12,740 bases of DNA from contig DAOKYY010000098.1 of the NCBI GenBank assembly GCA_035325905.1, forward strand, positions 1-12,740. Direction: 5' to 3'. Position 1 is the stretch's first letter. Every line of letters begins with the position of its first letter. The notes below the pieces were generated by a model, which was not told the origin of the DNA, searched no databases, and was given only the letters and a program-made list of their open reading frames with translations. The DNA is from DYGX01 sp035325905. Lineage in GTDB: Bacteria > Chloroflexota > Anaerolineae > Aggregatilineales > Aggregatilineaceae. Shown here piece after piece: positions 1 to 7,684 of this stretch. The translations under genes and the position numbers were made by a program.

Positions 1-2094
1 CTAGTGCTCCGCCGGGTCGCCCGCGACCTGCATCACGGTGTGATGCGTGCGGAACAGCGTGTACACGCTCGGCTGGCCCGGCACCGGCTTGAGCACATTC
101 TCCGATTGCATGATCGACAGCCAGAGGTCGATCTCGTCGTCGTCCATGCTCAGCCGCTCAAGCAGCGTCTCGCGCGTGATCGGGAGGCGCTGCTCGTACA
201 GCTCCAGCAGGATGCGGATCACCTCGTTGCGGTCGGCCAGCACCGCGTAGACGTGCGGCGCGTCTTCGACCAGCGAAATCCCTTTGGTCTTGTACTCGCT
301 CTGCGGGTTGTCGTACTCCGCTACCTCGACCGCCCCGGCCTCGATCAACTCCTCGACCGCTTGCTGGAAGCTGGTGCTCGGATCGTAAGGGCGCAAGCGG
401 CGGTGCAGGCTGCCGAGCGGGCACCAGGCGAACCCCCGGAAGCTGGTGAACTGCTCCACGCTGACGATAATGCGCCGGATCATCATATCGATGTCTTCCG
501 GCGTCACGCCCGGTACCTGGTTGATCGCGTTCGCCATGTCCTGGCTGGCGAGCTTGATCACCGGGACCAGGTCCTCCGGGTTGTGGCGGTGCGGGACCAT
601 CTCGCGCGCCAGGATGCCCTCGCGCACCAGAAAATCGACCCACTCGGAGCGCCAGGCGTCTGAGGTATTCAGCCCCGGCCCTTCGAGGCCGTGGTCCATC
701 GCGATGCCCTTGAGCAGGAAGCCGTAGTTGACGTACTCCCAGCCGCGCACGTGCAGCGTGTTCGCGACCCGATGGACGATCCGGTCGCGCACGAGGAATG
801 TGTTCTGAACGGTCGGATGCTCGCTGTGCAGCCCGACCAGGTTTACGTCGTGGTCGATCATGACCAGCCCGTGCGCTGCCGCTTGAGTCACCAGGTCGCG
901 TGCGCGGTCTTCGTTGGGCACGGCGTGCACATCGACCAGACGCCACACCAGGTCATCCAGGTCAACCATATCGGTCCCGGCCTGGTTGAGCAGATAGTCG
1001 AGGTGCAGCAGCACGCTCGACCACTGCGACGGGCGGAACTCCGGCTCCTCAGGCGCGGGTGGCTCGTGGAGCGCGGCGGCTGGCTGCGCGGCGTAGACAT
1101 CGGCGTGACGGCGCAGGTGGCAGAAATCCTCGACGTACTCGACCAGCAGCGCCGGGTTGGACTCGACCAAACGGCTGGTGCTGCCGCGCACGCCCCACAC
1201 GACGACCTGTTTGTTGCGGGCGCGGACCGCGCTGAAGACCTCGTTGAAATCGCGGTCGCCACTGGCGACGATGAACACGTCGGCGCTGTCGGGCGCGGCG
1301 CTGTCGTCCAGCACTTCCTTCGCAATGCGCATATCCGCGCTGTTCTTGCCCGGCAGGCTGAAGACAGGGTCGATGTTGACGCGGGCGAGGCGGCTCGGCG
1401 TTTCGTCGGAGACCTCGCGCCCCGTCCGGTCGGTTAGCGGGGCAAGGCTGCCGCGCTGGCCCCAGGGCGCGTAGGCCGCCATGCGGTGCACCTGGCCGTG
1501 CGAGTGCGCCTGTTTGACCATGCCCTCGATCAACTGGTCGATGTCGAGGATGTAGCCCTGCTCGCTGAGGCTGATCGAGATGTTCTCGAAGTCGATGTAA
1601 AGGGCGACGGTCTTGCTAGGGATACCCAGAATCGCTTCCAGCGGCTGGAAGATCACGCCGGGCATGTCTTCGGGCGGCTCGTCGCCCCAGATGCGGACGC
1701 GGCTCCGGCTGGTGGTGTTCACGCGCGGGACGAGGCTGATCAGGTCGGCGCGCGTGCTGGCAACGATCAGCTCGTCAACAGTCTCGGTCTCGCCCGCGAA
1801 ATAGTGCTCATACAGCGCGTCGGCCACGACGCTGCGATTGGGCACGTTAAAGAGATCGTAGCTTTCGCCGGCAAACACCTGCTGGACGCTGATCCCGGCG
1901 CTGCCGCTTGGTCGCCGGTAGCGATTCCAGTCCGCGACCGCGATCGCCGATAATTCTTCTTTCGCCTTCAGGCCCGCCGCCAGCACCGCGCTGTTGATCA
2001 GCGCCGAGGCCGCGCTGTGGATGTCGAGCGTTACCCCCCGCGAATCGAGCCGCTGCAACAGGTCATCGACATCAACAATCAGATAGGCAGTCAT
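1..2094 (-). CDS. NYN-domain (LabA/PIN-like) putative nuclease with degenerate second NYN copy and helical C-terminal region
   Basis: A 697-residue protein, complete: the TAG stop is the first three bases of the window and the ATG is at 2094, preceded by GAGG with a 5-nt gap. Residues about 162-325 form a NYN domain. The acidic residues expected in this metal-dependent RNase fold are visible: D168, E170 and N171 in YIDFEN, D254 in NSADMRIAKE, and D280/D282 in ASGDRDF. Residues 1-140 look like a second, older copy: YLIVDVDD aligns with YIDFEN, and VDELIVASTRADL aligns with ADVFIVASGDRDF, but the first Asp of the SGDRD motif is lost. Residues 355-697 are helical with short beta-like turns, compatible with several winged-helix modules; that is inference. 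NYN proteins are generally linked to RNA processing or decay. The target is unknown. It is a single gene read away from its right-hand neighbours. Confidence 0.85.
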   Translation of the reverse strand: MTAYLIVDVDDLLQRLDSRGVTLDIHSAASALINSAVLAAGLKAKEELSAIAVADWNRYRRPSGSAGISVQQVFAGESYDLFNVPNRSVVADALYEHYFAGETETVDELIVASTRADLISLVPRVNTTSRSRVRIWGDEPPEDMPGVIFQPLEAILGIPSKTVALYIDFENISISLSEQGYILDIDQLIEGMVKQAHSHGQVHRMAAYAPWGQRGSLAPLTDRTGREVSDETPSRLARVNIDPVFSLPGKNSADMRIAKEVLDDSAAPDSADVFIVASGDRDFNEVFSAVRARNKQVVVWGVRGSTSRLVESNPALLVEYVEDFCHLRRHADVYAAQPAAALHEPPAPEEPEFRPSQWSSVLLHLDYLLNQAGTDMVDLDDLVWRLVDVHAVPNEDRARDLVTQAAAHGLVMIDHDVNLVGLHSEHPTVQNTFLVRDRIVHRVANTLHVRGWEYVNYGFLLKGIAMDHGLEGPGLNTSDAWRSEWVDFLVREGILAREMVPHRHNPEDLVPVIKLASQDMANAINQVPGVTPEDIDMMIRRIIVSVEQFTSFRGFAWCPLGSLHRRLRPYDPSTSFQQAVEELIEAGAVEVAEYDNPQSEYKTKGISLVEDAPHVYAVLADRNEVIRILLELYEQRLPITRETLLERLSMDDDEIDLWLSIMQSENVLKPVPGQPSVYTLFRTHHTVMQVAGDPAEH

Positions 2095-2717
2095 TCAAAC
2101 CTCGTGTCGCTTGCATAATTCCTAATACGCCAGGTGGGCCGCGACGAAACCACTCCGGCTGCCTGATGATCGTGACGAGACAAGCGTGGAGCGCGCGATC
2201 TGCGCGCGTGACGAGAGACGCAAGCGCGGGATCAAGCGGGATCGATTCGAGAAACGAGATTCAGGGAAACTCGCAGCCCGGCAATCGTCTAATAGCGCAT
2301 CCGCACCTACTGACGCACCGCTAGCGCCGCGCAGCACCGAAAAATCGTTTTTCGTGTGTCCGCTTGGTGAGGAGGACTGCCATCCGGCACGCTAATTCAA
2401 AACTATTTTGACGCGCCGCCGTCTCTTGCGCTCGCTTGATCTCACTCCACTGTTGTTCATTGTAGCAGCCCAAATACTATCCGCCAAGAGAGTTTTTTCG
2501 TTGAGGGAGAATTCGCGCCGCCGCGCGTCAGCGCCGCAGGTCTATCGCCGCCCAACCGTCAGATTGGCGCGCCGCCGGGCGCAAGCGGATTAGAACGCGT
2601 CGTGCGCCAGCAAGTTCACCGCACCCCTGGCCCGCCGGAGATCGCCCTCGCAGTTCGCCAGGCGGCGCGCTAGAATTGACTGTAGAGGGACTTGCCAGCA
2701 GGCCGGGGAACAAGATC
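2095..2717. other. Intergenic region with no supported gene
   Basis: This stretch separates the leftward NYN gene from the rightward AI-2E transporter gene and should hold both promoters. Several short open frames of 60-100 codons exist on both strands. None has a ribosome binding site at proper spacing, a recognisable motif or a plausible composition. The left end is relatively AT-rich (around 2111-2130) and could contain the minus-strand promoter, but I see no convincing -35/-10 pair. TAGAAT at 2671-2676 is a fair -10 for the transporter gene, with only a poor -35 upstream. An AT-rich inverted repeat sits at 2338-2354. Confidence 0.6.
2338..2354. repeat. AT-rich inverted repeat CGAAAAA-TCG-TTTTTCG
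   Basis: Two perfect 7-base arms flank a 3-base centre inside an otherwise GC-rich intergenic region. The stem is mostly A-T, so as a terminator it would be weak. It could be a protein-binding site or chance. It lies about 245 bases upstream of the NYN start and 360 bases upstream of the transporter start, too far to be an obvious operator for either. Confidence 0.35.
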
Positions 2718-4061
2718 GTGTCCACTAACAAGCTGCCCACGCTCACCAGTCCGCCGTGGAGCACGGCCACCAAGCGCATCGTCGCGGTCGCCGTGCTGGT
2801 CCTGATGGTAATGGTCGCGCGGGACATCAGCTCCGCGGTGTGGACCTCGATCCTGCTCGCGGTCGTGCTGGGCTATCTGCTCTCTCCGATCGTGCGCTTT
2901 GTCGAGCGCCGGATTGTAGTGTTTGGCAGCCCAGGCGTGCGCCGCACGATCAGCGTGCTGATCAGCTGGGTGATCGTCCTCGGCGTCTTCGCGCTGTTCT
3001 TCGTTCTGATCATCCCGGCCACGATCGCGCAGTTGCGCGAGTTCGCCGATCAGCTGCCCCGTCTCGCGCAGTCGGCGGAAGAGGACCTCAAGGCGTGGCT
3101 CAGCCGCCCGATCACCGTCGGCGGCTATACCATCGTCCCCTGGGAAGAGCTGCAATCGGTCGTCATGCCCTCGTCCGGCGATCAGGCGGGCGAATCCGAG
3201 AATTTCACCGAGGCGCTGCGCAGCGCGCTGCTGACCATCGCCGACTCCGGGCTGGGGGTGCTGGGCGGCGCAGTCGTGCTGCTGACGAACTCGGTCCTGG
3301 TGCTGGTCATGATTTTCTACCTGATGCACGACGGCCCCAGGTTCGTGGACTACTTCGTCAACGCCGTGCCGGAGAGCTATCGGGGTGATGTCGAGCGGCT
3401 GCTACACGAGCTGGGCCTGATCTGGAACGCTTACCTGCGCGGCCAGCTTCTGCTTGGCTTCTCGGTCGGCGTGGCGACCTGGCTGGTCGCGCTGATCCTC
3501 GGCCTGCCGCAGCCTTTGGTGCTCGGCCTGCTGGCCGGGTTCCTGGAGTTCATCCCGAACATCGGGCCGACGCTGTCGTCCATTCCGGCGATCCTGTTCG
3601 CGCTGGTCACGCCGAGCGCCACGATCGCGAGCCTCGACGCGGGCCTGGTCTACGCGCTCGTGGTGGCCCTGGCGTATGTCGGCATCCAGCAGCTTGAGGC
3701 GCTCTTTCTGGTGCCGCGCATCCTCGGCAGCAGTCTGGACCTGCATCCCTTCGTGGTGCTGGTGGCGATCATGGTCGGCGCGAATCTGGTGGGGCTGCTG
3801 GGCGTGGTCCTGGCGGCGCCGACGGTCGCGACGCTGCGCCTGGGGCTGCGCTATCTGCGCGGCAAGCTGCTCGACGAAGACGTGTTTCCGATGGTGGCGC
3901 AGCCCGCCACGCGCCGCAGCGGGTTCGTCTACAGCCTGATCCGCTATTTCCTGATCCGGCGCTTCCAGGCATTCGACGGCGAGATCGAGCGGGTGCGCAG
4001 CCGCCAGATCAGCCCCTCGACCAGCGCGGCGGGGCCGGATTCGGCTCCCGGCGGCTCCTGA
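2718..4061 (+). CDS. AI-2E / UPF0118 family membrane transporter
   Basis: A 447-residue polytopic inner-membrane protein. Hydrophobic segments are visible at about residues 21-36, 42-58, 77-104, 178-203, 244-281, 288-300, 309-330 and 343-375. A soluble stretch at about 105-175 follows the third segment, as is usual in the family. Signature regions are LRGQLLLGFSVGVATW (240-255), LEFIPNIGPTLSSIPAIL (276-293) and the IQQLEALFLVPRILGSSLDL stretch (323-342). The family includes the E. coli TqsA exporter of autoinducer-2, but many members move other solutes or Na+/H+, so the substrate is open. The chosen GTG start has GGGGAA 7 nt upstream. An in-frame TTG at 2676 would add 14 residues, but it lacks an SD and overlaps a possible -10 (TAGAAT, 2671-2676). 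The basic, serine-rich tail after residue 380 is probably cytoplasmic. Confidence 0.9.
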   Translation: MSTNKLPTLTSPPWSTATKRIVAVAVLVLMVMVARDISSAVWTSILLAVVLGYLLSPIVRFVERRIVVFGSPGVRRTISVLISWVIVLGVFALFFVLIIPATIAQLREFADQLPRLAQSAEEDLKAWLSRPITVGGYTIVPWEELQSVVMPSSGDQAGESENFTEALRSALLTIADSGLGVLGGAVVLLTNSVLVLVMIFYLMHDGPRFVDYFVNAVPESYRGDVERLLHELGLIWNAYLRGQLLLGFSVGVATWLVALILGLPQPLVLGLLAGFLEFIPNIGPTLSSIPAILFALVTPSATIASLDAGLVYALVVALAYVGIQQLEALFLVPRILGSSLDLHPFVVLVAIMVGANLVGLLGVVLAAPTVATLRLGLRYLRGKLLDEDVFPMVAQPATRRSGFVYSLIRYFLIRRFQAFDGEIERVRSRQISPSTSAAGPDSAPGGS

Positions 4062-4088
4062 TCCTCAACGCGAGAAAAGGAACGGCGA

Positions 4089-4421
4089 ATGGCCGGTTTT
4101 TTGAGCCGATGGCGACGCGGCAGGCGTTCGAAGCCGCAAGGAAAGCGCGCAGAGCCGCTCAGCGAGGAGCGGATCGTGGCGGGGTATCGCATGAACTGGA
4201 CCAGAACCGTGATAGGCTGGGACGCGACGCGGCGCGCGACGATCGCCGCGCGCGTTGAGGCGGTGATCGCGAGCAGCGGCTTCGAGAACAACGCGCTGGA
4301 GCGCCGCTTTCACGTCGAAGGGCTGGACGGCCAGGCGCACAGCGGCGCGAGCCTGCTCGCGCTGGCCGAGGTGATTCGCGCCCTAGACAAATTCGAGCGG
4401 AACAACGACAATCAGCAATAG
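4089..4421 (+). CDS. Small unrecognised protein with basic N-terminus
   Basis: A 110-residue protein whose ATG has AAGGAA 6 nt upstream. It begins 27 nt after the stop of the AI-2E transporter gene, so the two are probably cotranscribed. The first 20 residues are strongly basic (Arg/Lys-rich, FLSRWRRGRRSK). The middle contains a possible amphipathic helix (about 46-62), and the end is a short acidic/polar helix (88-110). There is no membrane segment or signal peptide, and no family that I recognise. The good ribosome binding site, the tight spacing and the lack of a better competing frame support a real gene. The function is unknown. Confidence 0.65.
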   Translation: MAGFLSRWRRGRRSKPQGKRAEPLSEERIVAGYRMNWTRTVIGWDATRRATIAARVEAVIASSGFENNALERRFHVEGLDGQAHSGASLLALAEVIRALDKFERNNDNQQ

Positions 4422-4542
4422 CCATCGTCATGGCGAGGCCATGTGACGACGTGCGAGATACCCGCGCGCACCGCGCATCCGGCGAACCGGGCGCGCCTGG
4501 CGCGAAGACTAAGACCCCTGCGAGCAAGAGGAGAGACACCGC

Positions 4543-4842
4543 ATGAACAGTAACGGCGAAATCCCGGTCGATACCCTGGCTGAGACGGAGAATTACACCG
4601 CCTGGGCCGCCCAGGAACCGGACGGCGAGCGCACCTATCATCTGGAGCTTGGCCCGGTGACGGCCCACTTCTTCCAGGAAGAGTGGGAAGAGTTCATCGA
4701 CCTGATCCGTGACGCCGCGCAGGAGCCGCCGACCAAGGAAGACGAAGAAGAGGCGATTGAGGTCGAACTGGACTGGGGATCGCTGTACTTTTTGCGCGAG
4801 GAATGGGACGAGTTCCTGACGCTGGTTAACCAGCTCGGTTAA
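4543..4842 (+). CDS. Small acidic protein built of two copies of an EEWxEF motif
   Basis: A 99-residue, strongly acidic soluble protein. AGGAG lies 9 nt before the ATG. Two halves align without a gap at an offset of 40 residues. Residues 32-55 (YHLELG..., then FFQEEWEEFIDLI) match residues 72-95 (IEVELD..., then FLREEWDEFLTLV). Each unit reads as a beta strand followed by a helix containing EEW(E/D)EF. A Glu/Asp-rich linker (61-71) joins them. I do not recognise a family. The internal duplication suggests a small two-lobed binding protein or an intramolecular dimer. It is followed 24 nt after the stop by an intrinsic terminator, so it ends its transcription unit, perhaps the one that begins with the AI-2E gene. 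Confidence 0.8.
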   Translation: MNSNGEIPVDTLAETENYTAWAAQEPDGERTYHLELGPVTAHFFQEEWEEFIDLIRDAAQEPPTKEDEEEAIEVELDWGSLYFLREEWDEFLTLVNQLG

Positions 4843-4866
4843 GCGGCGCTTCGGGCGAAGGATGAG

Positions 4867-4904
4867 CGGGCAGGCGACCGGAAGGGTGGACCTGCCCGTT
4901 TTTT
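4867..4904 (+). terminator. Intrinsic terminator after the acidic protein gene
   Basis: CGGGCAGG (4867-4874) pairs perfectly with CCTGCCCG (4891-4898) across a 16-nt loop, and six T follow directly (4899-4904). It starts 24 nt after the stop of the upstream gene. It lies just before, and argues against, the most 5' possible start of the methyltransferase frame at 4862. The same eight-base stem recurs in the terminator at 9037-9071. Confidence 0.8.
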
Positions 4905-4906
4905 CG

Positions 4907-6130
4907 ATGGGCGCTTTCGCGTTGAACGAGGACACGCTCGCGTTTTTGCTCGGACCGGTAGGGAGCGGGGTTCTGGGGGGGCTTGCCGATCAGGACCTGA
5001 GCGACGCGCGCACGCTGGCCCTGCTGAACGCCCTGCGGCGCGAGCTATCGCCGGAGCAGGCGGGAGCCGCGCTGACCCTGGCGCGCCTGCGCGAGCGTGC
5101 GGCGTCCAAGTTCAGCCGGGCCGGGGGGATGTACTTCACGCCGGAGGCGCTGGAGCAGGCCAGCGGCGAGATTATCGCGGGCTGGCGCGCGCGCCGCTTC
5201 GCCGAGGCGGGGTACGTGCGCGTGGCCGACCTCGGCTGTGGCATTGGTGGCGACACGCTGGCGCTGGCCGCGCTGCCCGGCGTGGGCGTCGTCGGGCTGG
5301 ACTGCGACCCGCTGCGCCTGCGCCTGGCGCGCGCCAACGTGCGCGCCTACGGTCGCGACGCCGGGTGGCTGGCGGCGGACCTGCTCGATCCGCTACCGCT
5401 GCGCGGCGTCCCGGCGGCGTTTTTCGACCCGGCGCGGCGCGACGAAGGGCGGCGCGTCTTCTCCGTGCGCGACTACCAGCCGCCGCTCGATACGATCCGC
5501 GCCTGGGCCTTCGACGCGCTGGCGGTCAAGTTATCGCCCGGCGTCGCGCTCGACGAGTTGTCACCTTACACCGGCGCAGGCGCGGGCGTCGAGTTTATCA
5601 GCGTGACCGGGGAGTTGAAGGAAGCCGTGCTGTGGACCGGCGCGTTCGGCTTCGGCGGGCGGCGCGCCACGCGCCTGGACGCGGACGGCAACGCCGCGAC
5701 GCTGGCCCCTATGGGGCTTCCCGCGCCGCCGCTGAGCGAGCCGCGCGCCTACCTCTACGAGCCGGACCCGGCGGTGATCCGCGCCGGGCTGTTTGGCGAG
5801 CTGGTTGCCGAGGTGAAAGCCAGCCTCTACCGGCTGGACGAGACGATCGCGTATCTGACCGGCGACGATGCGCTCGACACTGGCTGGCTGCGGGCCTGGC
5901 CGGTCGAGGCGTGGATGCCGTTTCACCTCAAGCGCCTGCGCGCGGCGCTGGTCGAGCGCGGGGTGGGGCAGGCAACGGTCAAGAAGCGCGGCAGCCCAAT
6001 CGCGCCCGAAACGCTGCAAGCGCAGCTCCGGCTGAGCGGCGCGGGGCGGGCGGCGGTCGTCGTGCTGACGCGCGTCGCCGGGCGGCATTGCGCGCTGATC
6101 TGCGGCGAGCCGCTGGGGAGGGGACGATGA
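4907..6130 (+). CDS. Class I SAM-dependent methyltransferase with THUMP-like C-terminal domain
   Basis: A 407-residue protein. Residues about 104-180 are a Rossmann methyltransferase core: VADLGCGIGGDTLALA is the SAM-binding motif I (106-121), GLDCDP (130-135) is the acidic motif II, and FFDPARRD (172-179) occupies the place of the catalytic/substrate motif IV. Residues 330-400 (VEAWMPFHLKRLRAAL, then VKKRGSPI) resemble the THUMP-like domain that follows such methyltransferases in many bacteria. RNA is a likely substrate, but neither base nor position can be read from sequence. The frame is open back to an ATG at 4862, but that start would place the codons inside the terminator hairpin at 4867-4904. 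I therefore prefer ATG 4907, which opens with MGAFALNEDTLAFLLG. No SD precedes it, so the start remains uncertain; TTG 4922 is another option. The stop overlaps the next gene (ATGA). Confidence 0.85.
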   Translation: MGAFALNEDTLAFLLGPVGSGVLGGLADQDLSDARTLALLNALRRELSPEQAGAALTLARLRERAASKFSRAGGMYFTPEALEQASGEIIAGWRARRFAEAGYVRVADLGCGIGGDTLALAALPGVGVVGLDCDPLRLRLARANVRAYGRDAGWLAADLLDPLPLRGVPAAFFDPARRDEGRRVFSVRDYQPPLDTIRAWAFDALAVKLSPGVALDELSPYTGAGAGVEFISVTGELKEAVLWTGAFGFGGRRATRLDADGNAATLAPMGLPAPPLSEPRAYLYEPDPAVIRAGLFGELVAEVKASLYRLDETIAYLTGDDALDTGWLRAWPVEAWMPFHLKRLRAALVERGVGQATVKKRGSPIAPETLQAQLRLSGAGRAAVVVLTRVAGRHCALICGEPLGRGR

Positions 6131-6336
6131 CGCTGGGCGATTGGATCGACGCGGCGCTGCTGGTGGTCGGGCTGGCGGGTGCCGCCGGCAGCCTGATGGG
6201 GCGCCGCCCGTTCATCAACGAAGCGCAGATGGAAACACTGATCGCTCGCTTCGGACGGCGGACGGTGCGCGGTGTGGCCGCCGCCGGTTATTTGCTGCTG
6301 GCGGTGGTCGGCGCGGTGCGCTTGCTGGGTGGATGA
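6127..6336 (+). CDS. Small two-helix membrane protein, first of a tandem pair
   Basis: A 69-residue protein. Its ATG overlaps the TGA of the methyltransferase gene (ATGA at 6127-6130), and GGGAGGGG lies just upstream, so translational coupling is likely. It has two hydrophobic helices (about 7-24 and 48-66) joined by a charged loop containing METLIARFGRR. It shares length, topology and scattered residues (DW near the start, E..I.R.G.R.V in the loop, GA near the end) with the next gene, and so is probably its paralogue. No known family is recognised. Confidence 0.75.
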   Translation: MTLGDWIDAALLVVGLAGAAGSLMGRRPFINEAQMETLIARFGRRTVRGVAAAGYLLLAVVGAVRLLGG

Positions 6337-6371
6337 CGACTGTCGGAAAGAGTTAGAAAGCAGGAATCCCG

Positions 6372-6581
6372 ATGAGTTTTCTGGACTGGCTGATTATGTT
6401 CGGCGGCGTCGCCGGGTTTGTCGGCACGCTGGCGAACGTCAAGATGTTTTATGACGTGGAGCGGCTGGCGCCTCATATCGAGCGGCACGGCGAGCGCCGG
6501 GTGAAGATCGCCGTCGCCGGGACGTACTTCGTCTTCGCGCTGCTCGGCGCGGCGCTGATCGTGCTGAATCGCTCGGCGTAA
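6372..6581 (+). CDS. Small two-helix membrane protein, second of a tandem pair
   Basis: A 69-residue protein. AGGA lies 6 nt before the ATG, and the gene begins 35 nt after the upstream paralogue. Hydrophobic helices lie at about 5-24 and 47-65, with a charged loop VERLAPHIERHGERRVK between them. The equal length and the same helix-loop-helix plan as the preceding gene suggest a local duplication with considerable divergence. The two may form a hetero-oligomer; that is inference. Its stop is 10 bases from the stop of the converging gene on the other strand. Confidence 0.75.
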   Translation: MSFLDWLIMFGGVAGFVGTLANVKMFYDVERLAPHIERHGERRVKIAVAGTYFVFALLGAALIVLNRSA

Positions 6582-6591
6582 CAGGCGCGGC

Positions 6592-7362
6592 CTAGTACGG
6601 CAGATCGTCGCCCGAAGCGCCGCCGCGCCGCTCGCGGCTGCGCCGGATGATATCCTCGACGCGCGCTTCCAGGTCAGAAGGGGTTGCAGCCGGGGGCTGG
6701 GCCGGGCGCGCGCGGCGGCTGGTGGCGCGCGGAGGGACTGGCGCGGACTGGGTCCAGCTCTGGCCGGCGCCGGAGTTCACGGGACGGGCGCGGCGGCTGG
6801 CGGTGGATTGCTCGGCGATGGCCCGCGCGCGGGACGGGCCGGTGATCTGCTGCGGCTCGGCCCCGCTGCGCACGCTCTGAACCGTGCCATCCGGCGGAAA
6901 ATAGCCGGAGCTGTAATCTTCCGCCACACGGCGCGGAACGATGGTCGCGGCGCGCTCCTGGCTGTCGCGCGCCGCGCGCTGAGACGCGCCGGGCTGGGCC
7001 AGGCTCGGCGGCTGGAGATGGCGCAGCACGACCGCCAGCCCCATCGAGATCAGCGCGATGCCGAGATACACCAGCAAGTCGATCTCCAGGCCCCGGCCGT
7101 CAGTGCTCAGCGCGGTGAGAATCTCGTTCGTGACCTCGATCACGCTGAAGATCGCCATCCACACGCCGCCGATCCAGATCATCAGCGAGGTGTGCCAGCC
7201 CCGGCTGCGCTGGTAAATGGCCGAGCTGAGCAGGATGATGCCGAGCACCATCAGCACCAGCCAGGCGTAGTCGAGCAGGTGCATGATGAGCGCGAAGCCC
7301 AGCCACATCACCACCGACGCCCAGGTCAGCGCCTCGATGCTCTTTTCCCCGCGTGTCTTCAA
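6592..7362 (-). CDS. Four-helix membrane protein with long disordered Arg/Pro-rich tail
   Basis: A 256-residue protein, starting MKTRGEKSIEALTW. Four hydrophobic helices lie at about 11-29, 33-51, 58-77 and 96-113. From about 114 onward it is low-complexity, rich in Ala, Arg, Ser, Pro and Gln, with SRRARP twice, and ends in a charged helix (PSDLEARVEDIIRRSRERR) and DDLPY. The frame is open to a GTG at 7398. I choose TTG 7362 because AAAGGAGA lies 7 nt upstream of it and the predicted transcription start (about 7397) would fall on the GTG. The tail is probably cytoplasmic and could bind nucleic acid or a partner protein. No family is recognised with confidence. Confidence 0.75.
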   Translation of the reverse strand: MKTRGEKSIEALTWASVVMWLGFALIMHLLDYAWLVLMVLGIILLSSAIYQRSRGWHTSLMIWIGGVWMAIFSVIEVTNEILTALSTDGRGLEIDLLVYLGIALISMGLAVVLRHLQPPSLAQPGASQRAARDSQERAATIVPRRVAEDYSSGYFPPDGTVQSVRSGAEPQQITGPSRARAIAEQSTASRRARPVNSGAGQSWTQSAPVPPRATSRRARPAQPPAATPSDLEARVEDIIRRSRERRGGASGDDLPY

Positions 7363-7403
7363 GCGCGATCTCCTTTGCAGGACGGGCCGTCCAGTCACCT
7401 ACG

Positions 7404-7432
7404 ATTATGCGCCACCTGAAGCGGCGCTGCAA
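7404..7432 (-). promoter_or_regulatory. Sigma70-type promoter of the four-helix membrane protein gene
   Basis: On the minus strand TTGCAG (7432-7427) is followed after 17 bp by CATAAT (7409-7404). The -10 matches consensus at five of six positions; the -35 only at three. The predicted start at about 7397 gives a leader of about 35 nt holding the AAAGGAGA site in front of the TTG start. Confidence 0.5.
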
Positions 7433-7497
7433 GCCCATGCTGCGCGATAAGCATGGCGAAACCCGGCCAGCCCGACGCGCACTCGATGCCGGGCGCT

Positions 7498-7526
7498 TTG
7501 ACTTTAGGATCAACTGTCGTCATAAT
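7498..7526 (+). promoter_or_regulatory. Sigma70-type promoter of the phosphoribosyltransferase gene
   Basis: TTGACT (7498-7503) and CATAAT (7521-7526) are separated by exactly 17 bp; each matches consensus at five of six positions. The predicted start near 7533 leaves an untranslated leader of about 150 nt before the ATG at 7685, long for a simple leader in this window. Confidence 0.65.
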
Positions 7527-7684
7527 TCGGGGTGCAAGCAAGAGCACACTGCATCACCGTGACGCCCGCCGGCCGTGTCGCCAGGACGGAAGCGCCGGGA
7601 CGCGCATTTCCGCAGGGTTCCCCTGTTCCCGGTATTCCCCACGGCCACCGGACCCGATCCGAATTCTGAAAAGGATGCGCCCAC

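Larger units (their letters stand above)
7363..7684. other. Divergent promoter region
   Basis: A 322-base gap between the membrane protein gene (minus) and the phosphoribosyltransferase gene (plus). It holds one promoter in each direction (7404-7432 minus, 7498-7526 plus), the SD of the minus gene, and a plus-strand leader of about 150 nt. I see no additional gene; short open frames here lack ribosome binding sites. Confidence 0.65.

Noticed and set aside
2186..2593. Two 60-70 codon frames in the gap left of the transporter gene
   Set aside because: No ribosome binding site, Arg/Ser-rich composition and no motif; typical random frames in GC-rich DNA.
2670..3329. Minus-strand frame of 219 codons rich in His, Gln and Asp
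   Set aside because: It is antisense to the AI-2E transporter gene, which has clear family motifs and hydrophobic segments.
5365..6336. 323-codon plus-strand frame overlapping the methyltransferase gene
   Set aside because: It is a shadow frame rich in Arg/Ala; only its last 69 codons, from ATG 6127, are a real small membrane protein gene.
7396..7398. GTG start that would lengthen the four-helix membrane protein by 12 residues
   Set aside because: It falls on the predicted transcription start and has no SD, whereas TTG 7362 has AAAGGAGA at ideal spacing.
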